A DNA stretch of 34,141 nucleotides from CAYOXX01 sp964408025 (GTDB lineage Bacteria > Acidobacteriota > DATKUA01). Of this stretch, positions 17,801-24,800 are shown in pieces; positions within the stretch are counted from its first letter, which is position 1; every line of letters begins with the position of its first letter. A program made the position numbers and the translations under genes. The DNA lies in the NCBI GenBank assembly GCA_964408025.1, contig CAYOXX010000028.1, positions 1 through 34,141 on the forward strand, given 5' to 3'. Under the pieces are notes generated by a model. It ran no database searches and was not told where the DNA came from. It saw only the letters and a program-made list of their open reading frames with translations.

Positions 17801-18766
17801 TTCGCCTACTATGCATTCATGGGCTCCGGCTTCGACTACGACCAGGTCGACGGCAGCGCCGATGTCGGCAACATCCTCTACCAGGTCGACGTCAACGACG
17901 GCAGCATCCTTAATTCCTTCCACGCCGGCGACGCCGCCGGCGGCGCCGGGATACCCAACGCCATCGTCGGGCGGGCGATCATGGTGGACGACGACGACGA
18001 CTTCCTTGTTGAGCGCGTCTACTGCGGCGATCTGGACGGCAACATCTGGCGCTGGGACCTGACAAGCGGCTTCGTAACCAACATCCTCGAGGCCTCGCCC
18101 GAGCCGCTGACCACCGCCGATGATCGCCTCGAGCGGCCGATACTCGACAGCCTGACCTACGCCAACATCTTCGGCTTCGACGTCGTCTCCGCGGCCACCG
18201 GCGGCGACACGCGCCGCTACATCGACGAACAGGGCTATCGCATCAACTATACCGAGCAGCGGGTTTACATGCTGGTCGACACCGATCGCGAGGGCCGCGT
18301 CGCCAGCCTGCTCAACGGCCGTATCAACGAGGAAGGCGATTACGAGGAGACCGGCGACACCATCGGCGTCGACCTGCCGCCCTACAGGGTGGCGGAGAAC
18401 ATACCGGTCGTAACCGCCTTCACCGAGTACGACGAGGCGGGCAGGATATACCGCGGCTTCCAGACATTCTATCCTCTCTACACCCCCGACCCGGCAGGCC
18501 TGCGCTCCATCCGCTGCTCTTTCGGCTCCTCCGACCTGCTGGTGCTCGACAGCATCTTCAGCGAGAGCAGCATCGTCGAGTCCACGCAGGGCACCGTGAT
18601 CGACATGGGTGAGGGGAAGGCCACCGGCATCACCTACGTTGGCGGCAACATACTCTTCAGCATCGGCGACCAGTTCAAGGTCTACGGCCAGGGTATCTAC
18701 CGCTTCGAGAGCACCCAGCGGGTGCAGGCGCGCATCAAAGTGCTGCAGTGGCGCGAGGTGTTCTAA
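14858..18766 (+). CDS. pilY1: PilY1-like type IV pilus tip protein with VWA domain
   Basis: 1302 aa from ATG 14858 (AGAGGGGG ribosome site); the frame extends further upstream only as overlap with the preceding gene. A signal peptide ends CLPAAAQ. A von Willebrand A domain follows, with MIDAS residues DTSGSM (46-51), the Thr in GGTALGST and the Asp in VILLTDGYETC. The C-terminal ~650 residues carry the PilY1 beta-propeller: VAIIGANDGMLHAFSFTGID, then EIWAFVPPDLM, FLTGEGRGGNYYWALDVTD and VYCGDLDGNIWRWDL. Several acidic Ca2+-loop-like stretches occur (DLDGDGDTSEE, DGNGDGIPDGF, DTDGDGSADDP). In Pseudomonas PilY1 primes pilus assembly and acts in adhesion and surface sensing, with Ca2+ controlling retraction; that role is inferred here. 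Confidence 0.9.
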   Translation: MRKTTAAILTALALACLPAAAQEQPHNDPLAILSNRPRPNVLMLIDTSGSMLWDSDQISGSDITVRLEDSLRYAYAPHYTYNFGSDSHKVYLIDSDHPESRIGQAKAAIREISSQIPDINLGIGRFRKSLVLNRFRADVPSGLDQDAVQPNWYNYEYWDGQLPVVGQINVPYRRAHVGAGNPYEYAYARVVRRYNEHCGPIYRMWTIYDPTDVVWSTDIEEVRYIGGELYIRLNWWTREIEDSRYMQYRALGSSGEQIFRDSYASPDATHRNKLNQVDNIDIFISDSEFLMLKENTQLGDPLSANVYVAEVYGVPVDQTLTFYYYPTVADWDGTTSCAGGEILVDVQDRFQDDFDTPQDESDNKEQVAATAGPITTNALIYDFTVEPVELTDLGPFFGMGGTALGSTLEAATAFYRDSVIPRDQDYNVAHCRDNFVILLTDGYETCGGVPESAASYLYNDLGIKVYVIAFVTTTAQADAIAAAGGTEVAFRADNKEELIEALKNIFAEIQTSVQLAAPVAASSTRQQESVVEGDVALLPYFDFPGFEGHLQARRIFKICVVAVDPSTGDILLDGSGEAVIIEDDISEARVLELTNDPDNPIDQDPAREIVGIQIDPPAFSWDAGELLSLPFIETEDPEFEYQHLQQDYDDLDGDGDTSEEIVNPAYRTADERRIFTTLSFAWRPEVIEFDEATLIDDEDNRDEVIPLLGVEGWSEEEIRFLVNYVRGKTVRRFAETTEIYGYTFNPGDPMPNPDSEDGNGDGIPDGFLYSERQWKLGDIVGSTPAVVIPPMGTYPIEINDNDNSLHDYDEFAEANSDIPSVAIIGANDGMLHAFSFTGIDLNDDGDFEDTGEFYPGQEIWAFVPPDLMGKQRMIYSDSEDDDDFEPDGQLMSPHSYFVDAMSTLAIVRARFHDGDTDGDGSADDPEFRIMFLTGEGRGGNYYWALDVTDPLTPVPVWSLTDPTMGLTLSRPAVGPVQTGDSFAYYAFMGSGFDYDQVDGSADVGNILYQVDVNDGSILNSFHAGDAAGGAGIPNAIVGRAIMVDDDDDFLVERVYCGDLDGNIWRWDLTSGFVTNILEASPEPLTTADDRLERPILDSLTYANIFGFDVVSAATGGDTRRYIDEQGYRINYTEQRVYMLVDTDREGRVASLLNGRINEEGDYEETGDTIGVDLPPYRVAENIPVVTAFTEYDEAGRIYRGFQTFYPLYTPDPAGLRSIRCSFGSSDLLVLDSIFSESSIVESTQGTVIDMGEGKATGITYVGGNILFSIGDQFKVYGQGIYRFESTQRVQARIKVLQWREVF

Positions 18767-18841
18767 AGCAGACGCCACGAGCGATTTACATTAGGTAAAT
18801 AAGAGAGAATCCGCGCTCTGCGGAGCAGGCGTTTATCCCTA

Positions 18842-19276
18842 CTATTCCACGGTTTCCCGTAAGTCGAGCAGCTTGAGGCCCGTCGCCGGATCGTGTGTTC
18901 GCTCGAGGCGGCGGCTGAATGTGCGCAGGCGGATCTCGCAGGTGACCGATACGTGGCCCTCGATCAGGTGGCCGCCACGGGCCCGCATCTCCTCGTCGGA
19001 GAAGACGATATGGATGTGCGGCAGCGGGCGGCCCTCTGCCCAGGAGAGGTTGCCGCTCAGCGAGAGTATCTCCAGGTTCCCCTCGAAGGTCCTTTCGGGG
19101 TAGCTCCCGGTCGCCGGGTCGAAGTATCCGCAGCGGATTCTGTCGGCGGCGCCGATGCCGCTGAGGACGCCGGAGGGAATCCTGTTCGCCGAGGCGAAAC
19201 GGGTGAGCGTTTCAACTATCTCCTCGCCCCGCTCAAGGCGGAGGAGGTAGCCGTCGTCAACCGCTTCAAATTTCAT
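18842..19276 (-). CDS. PCC-domain (DUF296) protein
   Basis: 144 aa, a single PCC/DUF296 domain. Characteristic parts are YLLRLERGEEIVETLTRFA at the N-terminus, SGIGAADRIRCGYFDP, and LPHIHIVFSDEEMRARGGHLIEG with the conserved His residues. The plant homologues are AT-hook proteins; most bacterial ones are small trimeric proteins without assigned function. It is the last gene of a minus-strand run, 30 bases after thiD, and converges with pilY1. The 75-bp gap between the two holds a short hairpin TCCGC-(5)-GCGGA at 18810-18824. Confidence 0.85.
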   Translation of the reverse strand: MKFEAVDDGYLLRLERGEEIVETLTRFASANRIPSGVLSGIGAADRIRCGYFDPATGSYPERTFEGNLEILSLSGNLSWAEGRPLPHIHIVFSDEEMRARGGHLIEGHVSVTCEIRLRTFSRRLERTHDPATGLKLLDLRETVE

Positions 19277-19306
19277 AGGCCCGCTCTCCCGTACGCTTGT
19301 CTTCGC

Positions 19307-20062
19307 TCACGAACTGCGCCACCTCTCCTGGCCCAACAGCGACTCGACGTAGGCCTTTGCCGCGCTCAGGGCGCCGACCTCGGAGAGCCCCTTGGCCAGC
19401 GCCGCAGCCGCCGCCGAGGCGTAGGCGCAGCCGGTTCCGTGGACCGATCCGGGCAAGCGCGGCGAGCGCAACTCCAGCACCCCCTCGGCCGTCGCCAATA
19501 CGTCGACGGCGTCCCCCTCGAGGTGGCCGCCGGTGACCACGGCCGCCCGCGTGCCCCGCTCCCTCAGCGCCCGCGCCGCCTCGGCCATGCTCTCGGCATC
19601 CCTGACCTCGATTCCGGTCAGCGCGGCAGCCTCGCTCATGTTCGGCGTCGCCAGCGTGGCCCGGGGCACGAGCTGCTCCCTCAGTATTGCTTCGGCCTCC
19701 TCGTCCACCAGCCGCGCGCCGACGGCGGCGAAGATTACCGGATCGACCACCAGGTGCTCGTACTCCAGCTCGTCAACAAGCTCGACGACTACCTCGGCGG
19801 TGCGGGCCGTGCCGAGCATGCCGGTCTTCACCGCGGCGATCTGGAAGGCGCCGGCCATGCTGCGCACCGTGGCTCGCAGCATCTCCGGGGGCGTTGGCTC
19901 GTACTGCAGGAACGAGTGCTCGGTCTGCACCGTGAGCGCGGTGACCGCTCCCAGCGCCCGCGCCCCCGCCTGCTCGATGGCCCTGAAGTCGGCGAAGATG
20001 CCGGCGCCGCCGGAGGGGTCCACGCCGGCGATAACCAGCACCACGGGTGCCTCTTCGTTCAT
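19307..20062 (-). CDS. thiD: Hydroxymethylpyrimidine (phosphate) kinase ThiD
   Basis: 251 aa. It phosphorylates HMP and then HMP-P to HMP-PP in thiamine biosynthesis. The N-terminus VLVIAGVDPSGGAGIFADFRAIE and the later VKTGMLG, PNMSEAAALTG and GSVHGTGCAYASA (the anion hole and catalytic Cys region near residue 210) are the ribokinase-fold ThiD signature, and the length is usual. ATG 20062 is preceded by GAGGGGGAAG. No other thi gene is in the window. Confidence 0.95.
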   Translation of the reverse strand: MNEEAPVVLVIAGVDPSGGAGIFADFRAIEQAGARALGAVTALTVQTEHSFLQYEPTPPEMLRATVRSMAGAFQIAAVKTGMLGTARTAEVVVELVDELEYEHLVVDPVIFAAVGARLVDEEAEAILREQLVPRATLATPNMSEAAALTGIEVRDAESMAEAARALRERGTRAAVVTGGHLEGDAVDVLATAEGVLELRSPRLPGSVHGTGCAYASAAAAALAKGLSEVGALSAAKAYVESLLGQERWRSS

Positions 20063-20074
20063 CTTCCCCCTCGC

Positions 20075-20584
20075 TCAAGATCCGTCGGCGCTCACGGGCG
20101 ATCCATCGCGCCGAGGCCACTGCGGAGGGCTATAGGATGGCGGGAATCTTATTTCCAGCCTGTCTCCCTCTACCAGGCCGATCCGTTCCACCGTCCCGCT
20201 AACCACCTCGACCACGTAGCGCCCCGGCAGGCGGGCCGGCCCGTAGCTTGGGCAGTCCCAGCCGCTGGCGTCCTCGCAGGGCGGCACATCGCGGGCGACG
20301 TGGATCACTCGCATCTCGCCGTCGAGGAATATCATATCGAGGTTGAATCGCATCGAGGGCGGCATCCAGAACGAGAGCCATTGGTCGCGGCCGTAGACGA
20401 ACAGCATTCCCCGGTCCGCCTCCAGCGACGTGTGCTGGCTGAGGCCGATGGCGCGGGCCAGCGGCGTGTCGGCTATCTCGCAGGCAACCTCGCTGCCGTC
20501 GGGGAAGACGGCCACCGCCTCCGGCTCCTGCGCGGCCGGCAGCCAGGCGAGCGTAGCCAGGGCTAGCATGGTGAGCGTCGGCAT
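20075..20584 (-). CDS. DUF192 protein, first of two tandem copies
   Basis: 169 aa. A short hydrophobic N-terminus (MLALATLAWLPAAQ) suggests export. The DUF192 core is present: FPDGSEVACEIADTPLARAIGLSQHTSLEADRGMLFVY, then WLSFWMPPSMRFNLDMIFLD and GRYVVEVVSG. It lies ten bases after the second DUF192 gene and 12 before thiD, so it is co-transcribed. The function of DUF192 is unknown. The core is clearly paralogous to the next gene (FWMPxxMRFxLDMIFLDGE in both). Confidence 0.85.
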   Translation of the reverse strand: MPTLTMLALATLAWLPAAQEPEAVAVFPDGSEVACEIADTPLARAIGLSQHTSLEADRGMLFVYGRDQWLSFWMPPSMRFNLDMIFLDGEMRVIHVARDVPPCEDASGWDCPSYGPARLPGRYVVEVVSGTVERIGLVEGDRLEIRFPPSYSPPQWPRRDGSPVSADGS

Positions 20585-20594
20585 CGCTACCGCC

Positions 20595-21062
20595 TCACGG
20601 CAACTCGAATTCGAGCCGGTCTCCGACCTCCAGACCGACCTCTTCGCTCAGCCCGGCCACCACCTCCACCACGTACTGGCAGCCCCGTTCGCCCGGCCCG
20701 AAGCTCTCGCACTCCTCGGGCAGGTCGCTGGGTCCGGGTTGCGCGTTCGCCTCGATCAACACCACCCGCTTCTCGCCGTCCAGGAATATCATGTCGAGCG
20801 GGAAGCGCATCCGCCCCGGCATCCAGAAGCTGACGTTGCGGCGCTCCGTCGGGTAGGCGAACAGCATTCCGCGGTCGGGCGCCAGGTTCTCGTAATTGGT
20901 CATCCCCTCCGTCAGCTTCTTGGGCGAGTCGGCCAGCTCGCAGCGGACCACGCGGCCGTCGGGAAAGGTGACGTCCACGTAGGCGCCGTCGCCGCAGCCG
21001 GGCTGCAGCGCCAGGGCGCCGGCGAGCAAGAAAAATAGGGACAGGCACCTATTTTTTCCCAT
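20595..21062 (-). CDS. DUF192 protein, second tandem copy, N-terminus inside a repeat
   Basis: 155 aa from ATG 21062 (or 164 from an in-frame TTG at 21089). The DUF192 core (FPDGRVVRCELADSPKKLTEGM ... FWMPGRMRFPLDMIFLDGE) is intact. The first ~9 residues of the signal segment (NRCLSLFF) are encoded by the left arm of the inverted repeat at 21031-21055, and no good ribosome site precedes either start. LALQPGCGDG may be a lipoprotein box of poor consensus. The repeat seems to have supplied a new start to an older gene, or the true start is a TTG at about 21029 just inside the repeat boundary. Confidence 0.75.
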   Translation of the reverse strand: MGKNRCLSLFFLLAGALALQPGCGDGAYVDVTFPDGRVVRCELADSPKKLTEGMTNYENLAPDRGMLFAYPTERRNVSFWMPGRMRFPLDMIFLDGEKRVVLIEANAQPGPSDLPEECESFGPGERGCQYVVEVVAGLSEEVGLEVGDRLEFELP

Positions 21063-21112
21063 AAGTAGCTTATTTTGAGTCGGATACAAAATAGGTGCCT
21101 GTCCCTATTTTT
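21031..21112. repeat. Perfect 25-bp inverted repeat (REP-like element)
   Basis: The left arm 21031-21055 and right arm 21088-21112 are perfect reverse complements (core TAGGGACAGGCACCTA / TAGGTGCCTGTCCCTA) with a 32-bp spacer. AT-ended palindromes with a G-G-T-G-C-C-T-G-T-C-C-C type core are of the kind spread by RAYT (REP-associated tyrosine) transposases. Read from the minus strand, the hairpin ends in a T-run and resembles an intrinsic terminator. The TAG stop of the upstream gene (21105-21107) lies in the right arm, and the start region of the second DUF192 gene in the loop and left arm. Confidence 0.9.
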
Positions 21113-22346
21113 CTGGAGGGTTATCGATAAGATCGATGCGCCGGGCCAGCAGGCGGATGCCGCCGTCCTCGGCATCCTCGCTCCAGACCGCCAGCGCGCT
21201 CTCGCCGTCGGCGCCGTAGGCGACAGCCAGGTTGCCAATCGGCAGCGCGGAGCTGAGCACAACCGTGGGCTCGCCGACGATGTTTCCTCCATCGTCTACC
21301 GACATGAGGTTGAGCCGGTAGATGTTCTCGTACTCCTCCACCCAGACGATGCGGGCAAGCCCGTCCCAGGCCTCCGGCAGCACCACCAGCTCCCGCGTGA
21401 ACGCGCCGGGTGGCGATATCCGTACCGGCCTCGCGGCGGCGCGCCCCAGACCGTTTACCACCAGCGTGGAGACGGTGCTGCGGGTCAGCTTGGGCGTGGT
21501 GCGGTTGTAGGCGAGTAGTATGTTCTCCTCCTCGCCGATCGGCGTTGCCGAGAGGGCCATACTGCGGCTGATCCCCACGCGGGTGACCCCTCGGGGAGCC
21601 TCGGCGGGGCCCGTGGGGATGCCGATTTCCCACGAGTTGATGTTGAGGTTGGCGCCGCCCTCCGTGTTCACCAAGAAGCTGAAGAGCCGGAAATCCTGGC
21701 CCGCCCGTGCGAGAGCCCGCGTCACCTCGATGTGCTCCTCTCCGGAGTGGAACAGGTAAAGGGGATCGGTCCGGTGCTGCGGATTCTCGGGGTCGAAGTA
21801 GGAGGCGAAGGTCTTGATTCTGCGCCCGTAAGATTCGCCCCAGACCGCCAACACACGCCCCGTCTCGCCGTCGACGCCGAGCAGCGGCGGCGCGATCAGG
21901 ACACCCTGCTCCCGCATGAGGATCTTCGAGCGAAGGACGAAGTTGGTGCTGTCGTCCAGCGTGGTCAGGAAGAGAATCCTGTCGCTGCCGGAGATCTCCT
22001 GCCAGGCGATCAGAAACCGGTTGAGCGCCTCGTGGTAGGCCAGCCCGACGAAGGGGGCTTGCCGCTTCCGCGAGCTGGCGCGGGAGATCCGCAGTTCCTT
22101 CCGGATCGTCAGGTTTCGCTCGCGCAGGAGAGCGGCGTAAAGCCGGGTCTTGCTGTAGCTGGCGACGTCATTGGCCCGCACCCAGACGACGAGGAAGGCC
22201 TTGGAGCCGGGACTATAGGCGACCTGCGCCCTGATGTTGTGCCCCTCCTCTGAGATCGCGATCAGCTCCTCTTCGGCGGGGCGAAGGAGCCCCGGCGCGG
22301 CGGCCATCAGAGCAACTGCCAGACAGGATGTGAACAGTGGTCTCAT
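21105..22346 (-). CDS. Secreted protein of unknown function, beta-propeller-like repeats
   Basis: About 413 aa from ATG 22346 (GGAG ribosome site); a longer open frame to 22670 runs into the divergent ftcD region and is not used. Signal peptide FTSCLAVALMAAAPGLLRPA. The rest shows recurring strand patterns such as FLVVWVRAND, RFLIAWQEISGSD, RVLAVWGESYG, LARIVWVEEYEN and ALAVWSEDAEDG, about 50-60 residues apart, as expected for a seven-bladed-propeller-like fold. No catalytic motif is seen. The stop codon TAG lies in the REP-like repeat, so the C-terminal residues PPEK may not be ancestral. Confidence 0.65.
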   Translation of the reverse strand: MRPLFTSCLAVALMAAAPGLLRPAEEELIAISEEGHNIRAQVAYSPGSKAFLVVWVRANDVASYSKTRLYAALLRERNLTIRKELRISRASSRKRQAPFVGLAYHEALNRFLIAWQEISGSDRILFLTTLDDSTNFVLRSKILMREQGVLIAPPLLGVDGETGRVLAVWGESYGRRIKTFASYFDPENPQHRTDPLYLFHSGEEHIEVTRALARAGQDFRLFSFLVNTEGGANLNINSWEIGIPTGPAEAPRGVTRVGISRSMALSATPIGEEENILLAYNRTTPKLTRSTVSTLVVNGLGRAAARPVRISPPGAFTRELVVLPEAWDGLARIVWVEEYENIYRLNLMSVDDGGNIVGEPTVVLSSALPIGNLAVAYGADGESALAVWSEDAEDGGIRLLARRIDLIDNPPEK

Positions 22347-22356
22347 CACGGCTCCA

Positions 22357-22386
22357 ATTATAAGATACTGTATCATGCTGAAGCAA
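22357..22386 (-). promoter_or_regulatory. Promoter of the minus-strand operon beginning at 22346
   Basis: On the minus strand TTGCTT (22386-22381), an 18-base spacer and TATAAT (22362-22357) form a reasonable sigma70 promoter, 11 bases before the ATG at 22346. It would drive the secreted propeller-like protein, the two DUF192 genes, thiD and the PCC gene. Confidence 0.5.
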
Positions 22387-22509
22387 CAGGCTTTGCCAAA
22401 GCCCACTCCCGGCGTAGGCGTCGGCGGACGCCTCGCGCCCCCAGGCTTGCGGCGCGGGACGGCGCCGGGTATCATTGCCCAACCTCGAACGACGGGAGCC
22501 AAGGCGGTA

Positions 22510-23406
22510 ATGTCGATTATCGGCTGCGTGCCCAACATCAGCGAGGGGCGGAGGGCGGACGTGATCCGGCGCCTCTCCAGCGAAACGAGCGCCGTGCGCG
22601 GTGTGCGCCTGCTCGACGTGACTTCGGACCGGGAGCAGAACCGCTCGGTCTTCACCTTCATCGGCAACACGGCCTCGCTGGGCAGGGCGGTCTACCGCCT
22701 GATGAAGATCGCCATCGAGACGATCGACATCACACGCCACAGCGGCAAGCATCCGCGCATGGGGATCGTGGACGTCATACCGTTCGTGCCGCTGCGCAAC
22801 GTCAGCATGGAACTGTGCGTCAGGCTGGCGCGCCGCGTAGGCAAGGAGATCGGCGAGAGCTTCGGCGTGCCTGTCTACCTCTACGGGCAGGCGGCTACGG
22901 CACCCCACCGGGTCTCGGTAAACGACGTGCGCGAGGGCGAGTTCGAGGGCTTCGCCAGGAAGATCAAGCTGCCGAAATGGAAGCCCGACTTCGGGCCCGA
23001 GCGCGTGCACGCCACCGCCGGGGTGGTCGCCGTCGGGGCCCGCCCGCCGCTCATCGCCGTCAACATCAACCTCGACACACCCGACCTGCCGCTGGCCCGG
23101 AAGATCTGCGACGGGATCCTGCGCTCCTGCGGTGGCGAGTATCTTAAGGCGCTGGTTGTCGGACGCGGCACCGGCGGCAGCGCCAAGATCGCCGTCAGCG
23201 TACTGGATTTCAAGCGGCTGCCGATCCACCGGGTGGTCGAGGCGGCCCGCCGGCTCGCCCGGCGCCAGGGAGCGGCCATCGAAGGGGTCGAGCTGGTCGG
23301 CCTGGTCACGGCGGAGTCGCTGTTTGGCAGCCTCGAGCACTACCTGCAGTTGGTCGACTTCAATCCTATGCAGGTGCTGGAGTTCCATCTCTCCCGCAGG
23401 CGGTGA
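22510..23406 (+). CDS. ftcD: Glutamate formimidoyltransferase
   Basis: 298 aa. It transfers a formimino group from formiminoglutamate to tetrahydrofolate (histidine degradation), or acts in the reverse one-carbon direction. The start MSIIGCVPNISEGRR (PNxSEGR), then VFTFIGN and HSGKHPRMGIVDVIPFVP with the catalytic His, and YGQAAT are the family signature. Length matches the formiminotransferase domain alone; the cyclodeaminase domain or gene (fchA) is not adjacent. ATG 22510 has an AAGG ribosome site. The open frame to 22234 is ignored because it overlaps the divergent gene. The junction to rluD is GTGA (stop 23404-23406) or, with the preferred rluD start, 83 bases. Confidence 0.92.
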   Translation: MSIIGCVPNISEGRRADVIRRLSSETSAVRGVRLLDVTSDREQNRSVFTFIGNTASLGRAVYRLMKIAIETIDITRHSGKHPRMGIVDVIPFVPLRNVSMELCVRLARRVGKEIGESFGVPVYLYGQAATAPHRVSVNDVREGEFEGFARKIKLPKWKPDFGPERVHATAGVVAVGARPPLIAVNINLDTPDLPLARKICDGILRSCGGEYLKALVVGRGTGGSAKIAVSVLDFKRLPIHRVVEAARRLARRQGAAIEGVELVGLVTAESLFGSLEHYLQLVDFNPMQVLEFHLSRRR

Positions 23407-23489
23407 CCGCTCTCCCGACCGCTTTGCCAAGTAAGGGAACAACAACGCCCAAAGGGCTTCGGCCTTTGCAAAAAGAAGGTTCCTCGGCA

Positions 23490-24455
23490 GTGGCTACGGA
23501 GCGAGTGAAGCTGCTCTTCGATGGCGACGAGCCGCAGCGCCTCGACCGCTTCCTGGCGGGCGCCCTGGCGCGCTTCAGCCGTTCCTATATGCGCCGGATC
23601 ATCGCTGCGGGCAACGTAACCGTCGACGGGCGGCCAGCCAAGCCGTCGCACCTGCTGCGCGGCGGCGAGGAGATCGAGGTGCAGGCGCCGCCGCCCCGCC
23701 GCCTCGACGCCAAGCCGGAGCCGATGCCGCTGCGGGTGCTCTACGAGGACGAGCACCTGATCGTGGTCGACAAGCCGCCGGGGATGGTTGTCCACCCCGC
23801 CCCGGGCCACCCGAACGGGACGCTGGTGAACGGGCTCCTGGCACACTGCCGGGACCTCTCCGGGATCGGGGGAGCGCTGCGGCCCGGTATAGTCCACAGG
23901 CTCGATATCGGGACCAGCGGCGCCATCGCGGTGGCCAAGAGCGACGAGGCCCACCGCGGCCTGGCGGAACAGTTCAAGGACCGGGCCGTCGAGAAGCGCT
24001 ACGCGGCGGTTGTCTTCGGGCTGCCGCACGCGGATGAGGGCCTTGTGGAGGTGGCGATCGGCAGGGACCGCAGGAACCGCAAGAAGATCAGCGCCGCCAG
24101 CGACCGCCCGAGGGAAACCGTGAGCAGCTACAGCGTCGTCGAGCGCTTCGGCGAGCTTGCGCACCTCTCGGTGCAGTTGCAGACGGGGCGCACCCACCAG
24201 GTGCGTGTCCACATGGCCCACATCGGCCACCCCCTGGTCGGAGACAGCCTCTACGGCGGCGCCCGCTGGCGCTCGCTTGGAGATCCCGGTTTGCGAACGC
24301 TTGCCAGGTCTTTCGGGCGCCCGGCGCTGCACGCCGAGCTCCTGGCTTTCCGGCACCCGCTCTCCGGCCGCAGGCTGGAGATACGGGCGCCCCTGCCGCC
24401 GGACCTGGTCGGTCTGCTCTCAGCCCTGAGGGTGAGGGTGAGGGCTCCGCGATGA
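23490..24455 (+). CDS. RluD-family 23S rRNA pseudouridine synthase
   Basis: 321 aa from GTG 23490, preferred because the S4 RNA-binding domain (LDRFLAGAL...RRIIAAGNVTVDGRPAKPSHLLRGGEEIEV) begins right after it; the frame is open back to GTG 23403 overlapping the ftcD stop. The catalytic motif GIVHRLDIGTSG (Asp139) is intact, as are VVDKPPGMVVHP and the substrate-binding LQTGRTHQVRVHMAHIGHPLVGD. The family (RluA/C/D) isomerises uridines in 23S rRNA; the S4 domain and 321-aa length favour RluD. It ends in an ATGA overlap with a 44-aa zinc-ribbon gene. Confidence 0.92.
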   Translation: MATERVKLLFDGDEPQRLDRFLAGALARFSRSYMRRIIAAGNVTVDGRPAKPSHLLRGGEEIEVQAPPPRRLDAKPEPMPLRVLYEDEHLIVVDKPPGMVVHPAPGHPNGTLVNGLLAHCRDLSGIGGALRPGIVHRLDIGTSGAIAVAKSDEAHRGLAEQFKDRAVEKRYAAVVFGLPHADEGLVEVAIGRDRRNRKKISAASDRPRETVSSYSVVERFGELAHLSVQLQTGRTHQVRVHMAHIGHPLVGDSLYGGARWRSLGDPGLRTLARSFGRPALHAELLAFRHPLSGRRLEIRAPLPPDLVGLLSALRVRVRAPR

Positions 24456-24586
24456 TCTGCCCCAACTGCAAGACGCCGATGCGCGAGCAGCGCAGGAGCT
24501 ACCACAAGCAGCGCAAGTGGGTCTGCCCGCGCTGCGGTAGGGTGCGCATGCAGCGGCCCGACCTGCGACGCGGGAAGTCGCATTGA
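24452..24586 (+). CDS. 44-aa zinc-ribbon microprotein coupled to rluD
   Basis: ATG 24452 overlaps the rluD stop as ATGA (24452-24455), preceded by GGGTGAGGGTGAGGG, which supplies a ribosome site. The product MICPNCKTPMREQ... has two CxxC knuckles (CPNC and CPRC, 19 residues apart) and a very basic tail (RMQRPDLRRGKSH), typical of nucleic-acid- or ribosome-binding zinc ribbons. I know no named family it fits exactly. It could be an artefact of a GC-rich frame, but the spacing of all four cysteines, the start and stop and the coupling argue for a gene. Confidence 0.6.
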   Translation: MICPNCKTPMREQRRSYHKQRKWVCPRCGRVRMQRPDLRRGKSH

Positions 24587-24606
24587 GGGTGTATATGCTG
24601 CGGCGC

Positions 24607-24640
24607 CTCCCGGAACACCTGAATCCTGGGAGCGGTTTTA
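24607..24640 (+). terminator. Weak terminator-like hairpin after the zinc-ribbon gene
   Basis: CTCCC (24607-24611) can pair with GGGAG (24628-24632), with a bulged T and GG/CC extension, followed by CGGTTTTA. It would end the ftcD-rluD-zinc ribbon transcript before the pcrA promoter. The stem is short and the U-run has four bases, so it is only a candidate. Confidence 0.3.
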
Positions 24641-24659
24641 CCGGGCGCCGTTGAAATCC

Positions 24660-24687
24660 TTGAAACTTTATCTACTTTTGCTATCAT
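24660..24687 (+). promoter_or_regulatory. Extended -10 promoter of pcrA
   Basis: TTGAAA (24660-24665), 16-base spacer, then TGcTATCAT with the extended -10 TG directly upstream of TATCAT (24682-24687). It is about 115 bases ahead of the pcrA start at 24801. A CGACCG-(6)-CGGTCG hairpin in the leader just before the start could influence translation. Confidence 0.5.
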
Positions 24688-24800
24688 GGAAACTCCTGCC
24701 GAACTTTTAACAGCAAGCCGGTTTGAGATTAAGCTCTGCGCCCGGTATCGAGCCGCGACCGACCTGCCGGTCGATATAGTGATTGACGGACGACCGAGAC

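Noticed and set aside
22408..22425. Hairpin AGGCGTC-(4)-GACGCCT in the ftcD leader as a riboswitch
   Set aside because: A single short hairpin in a GC-rich leader; no conserved riboswitch core could be recognised.
22347..22670. N-terminal extension of the secreted propeller-like protein
   Set aside because: The added sequence overlaps the divergent ftcD gene and would hide a good signal peptide starting at 22346.
23449..23468. Hairpin CAAAGGGC-TTCG-GCCTTTG as terminator between ftcD and rluD
   Set aside because: It has a stable tetraloop, but no T-run follows on the plus strand; it only supports the later rluD start at 23490.
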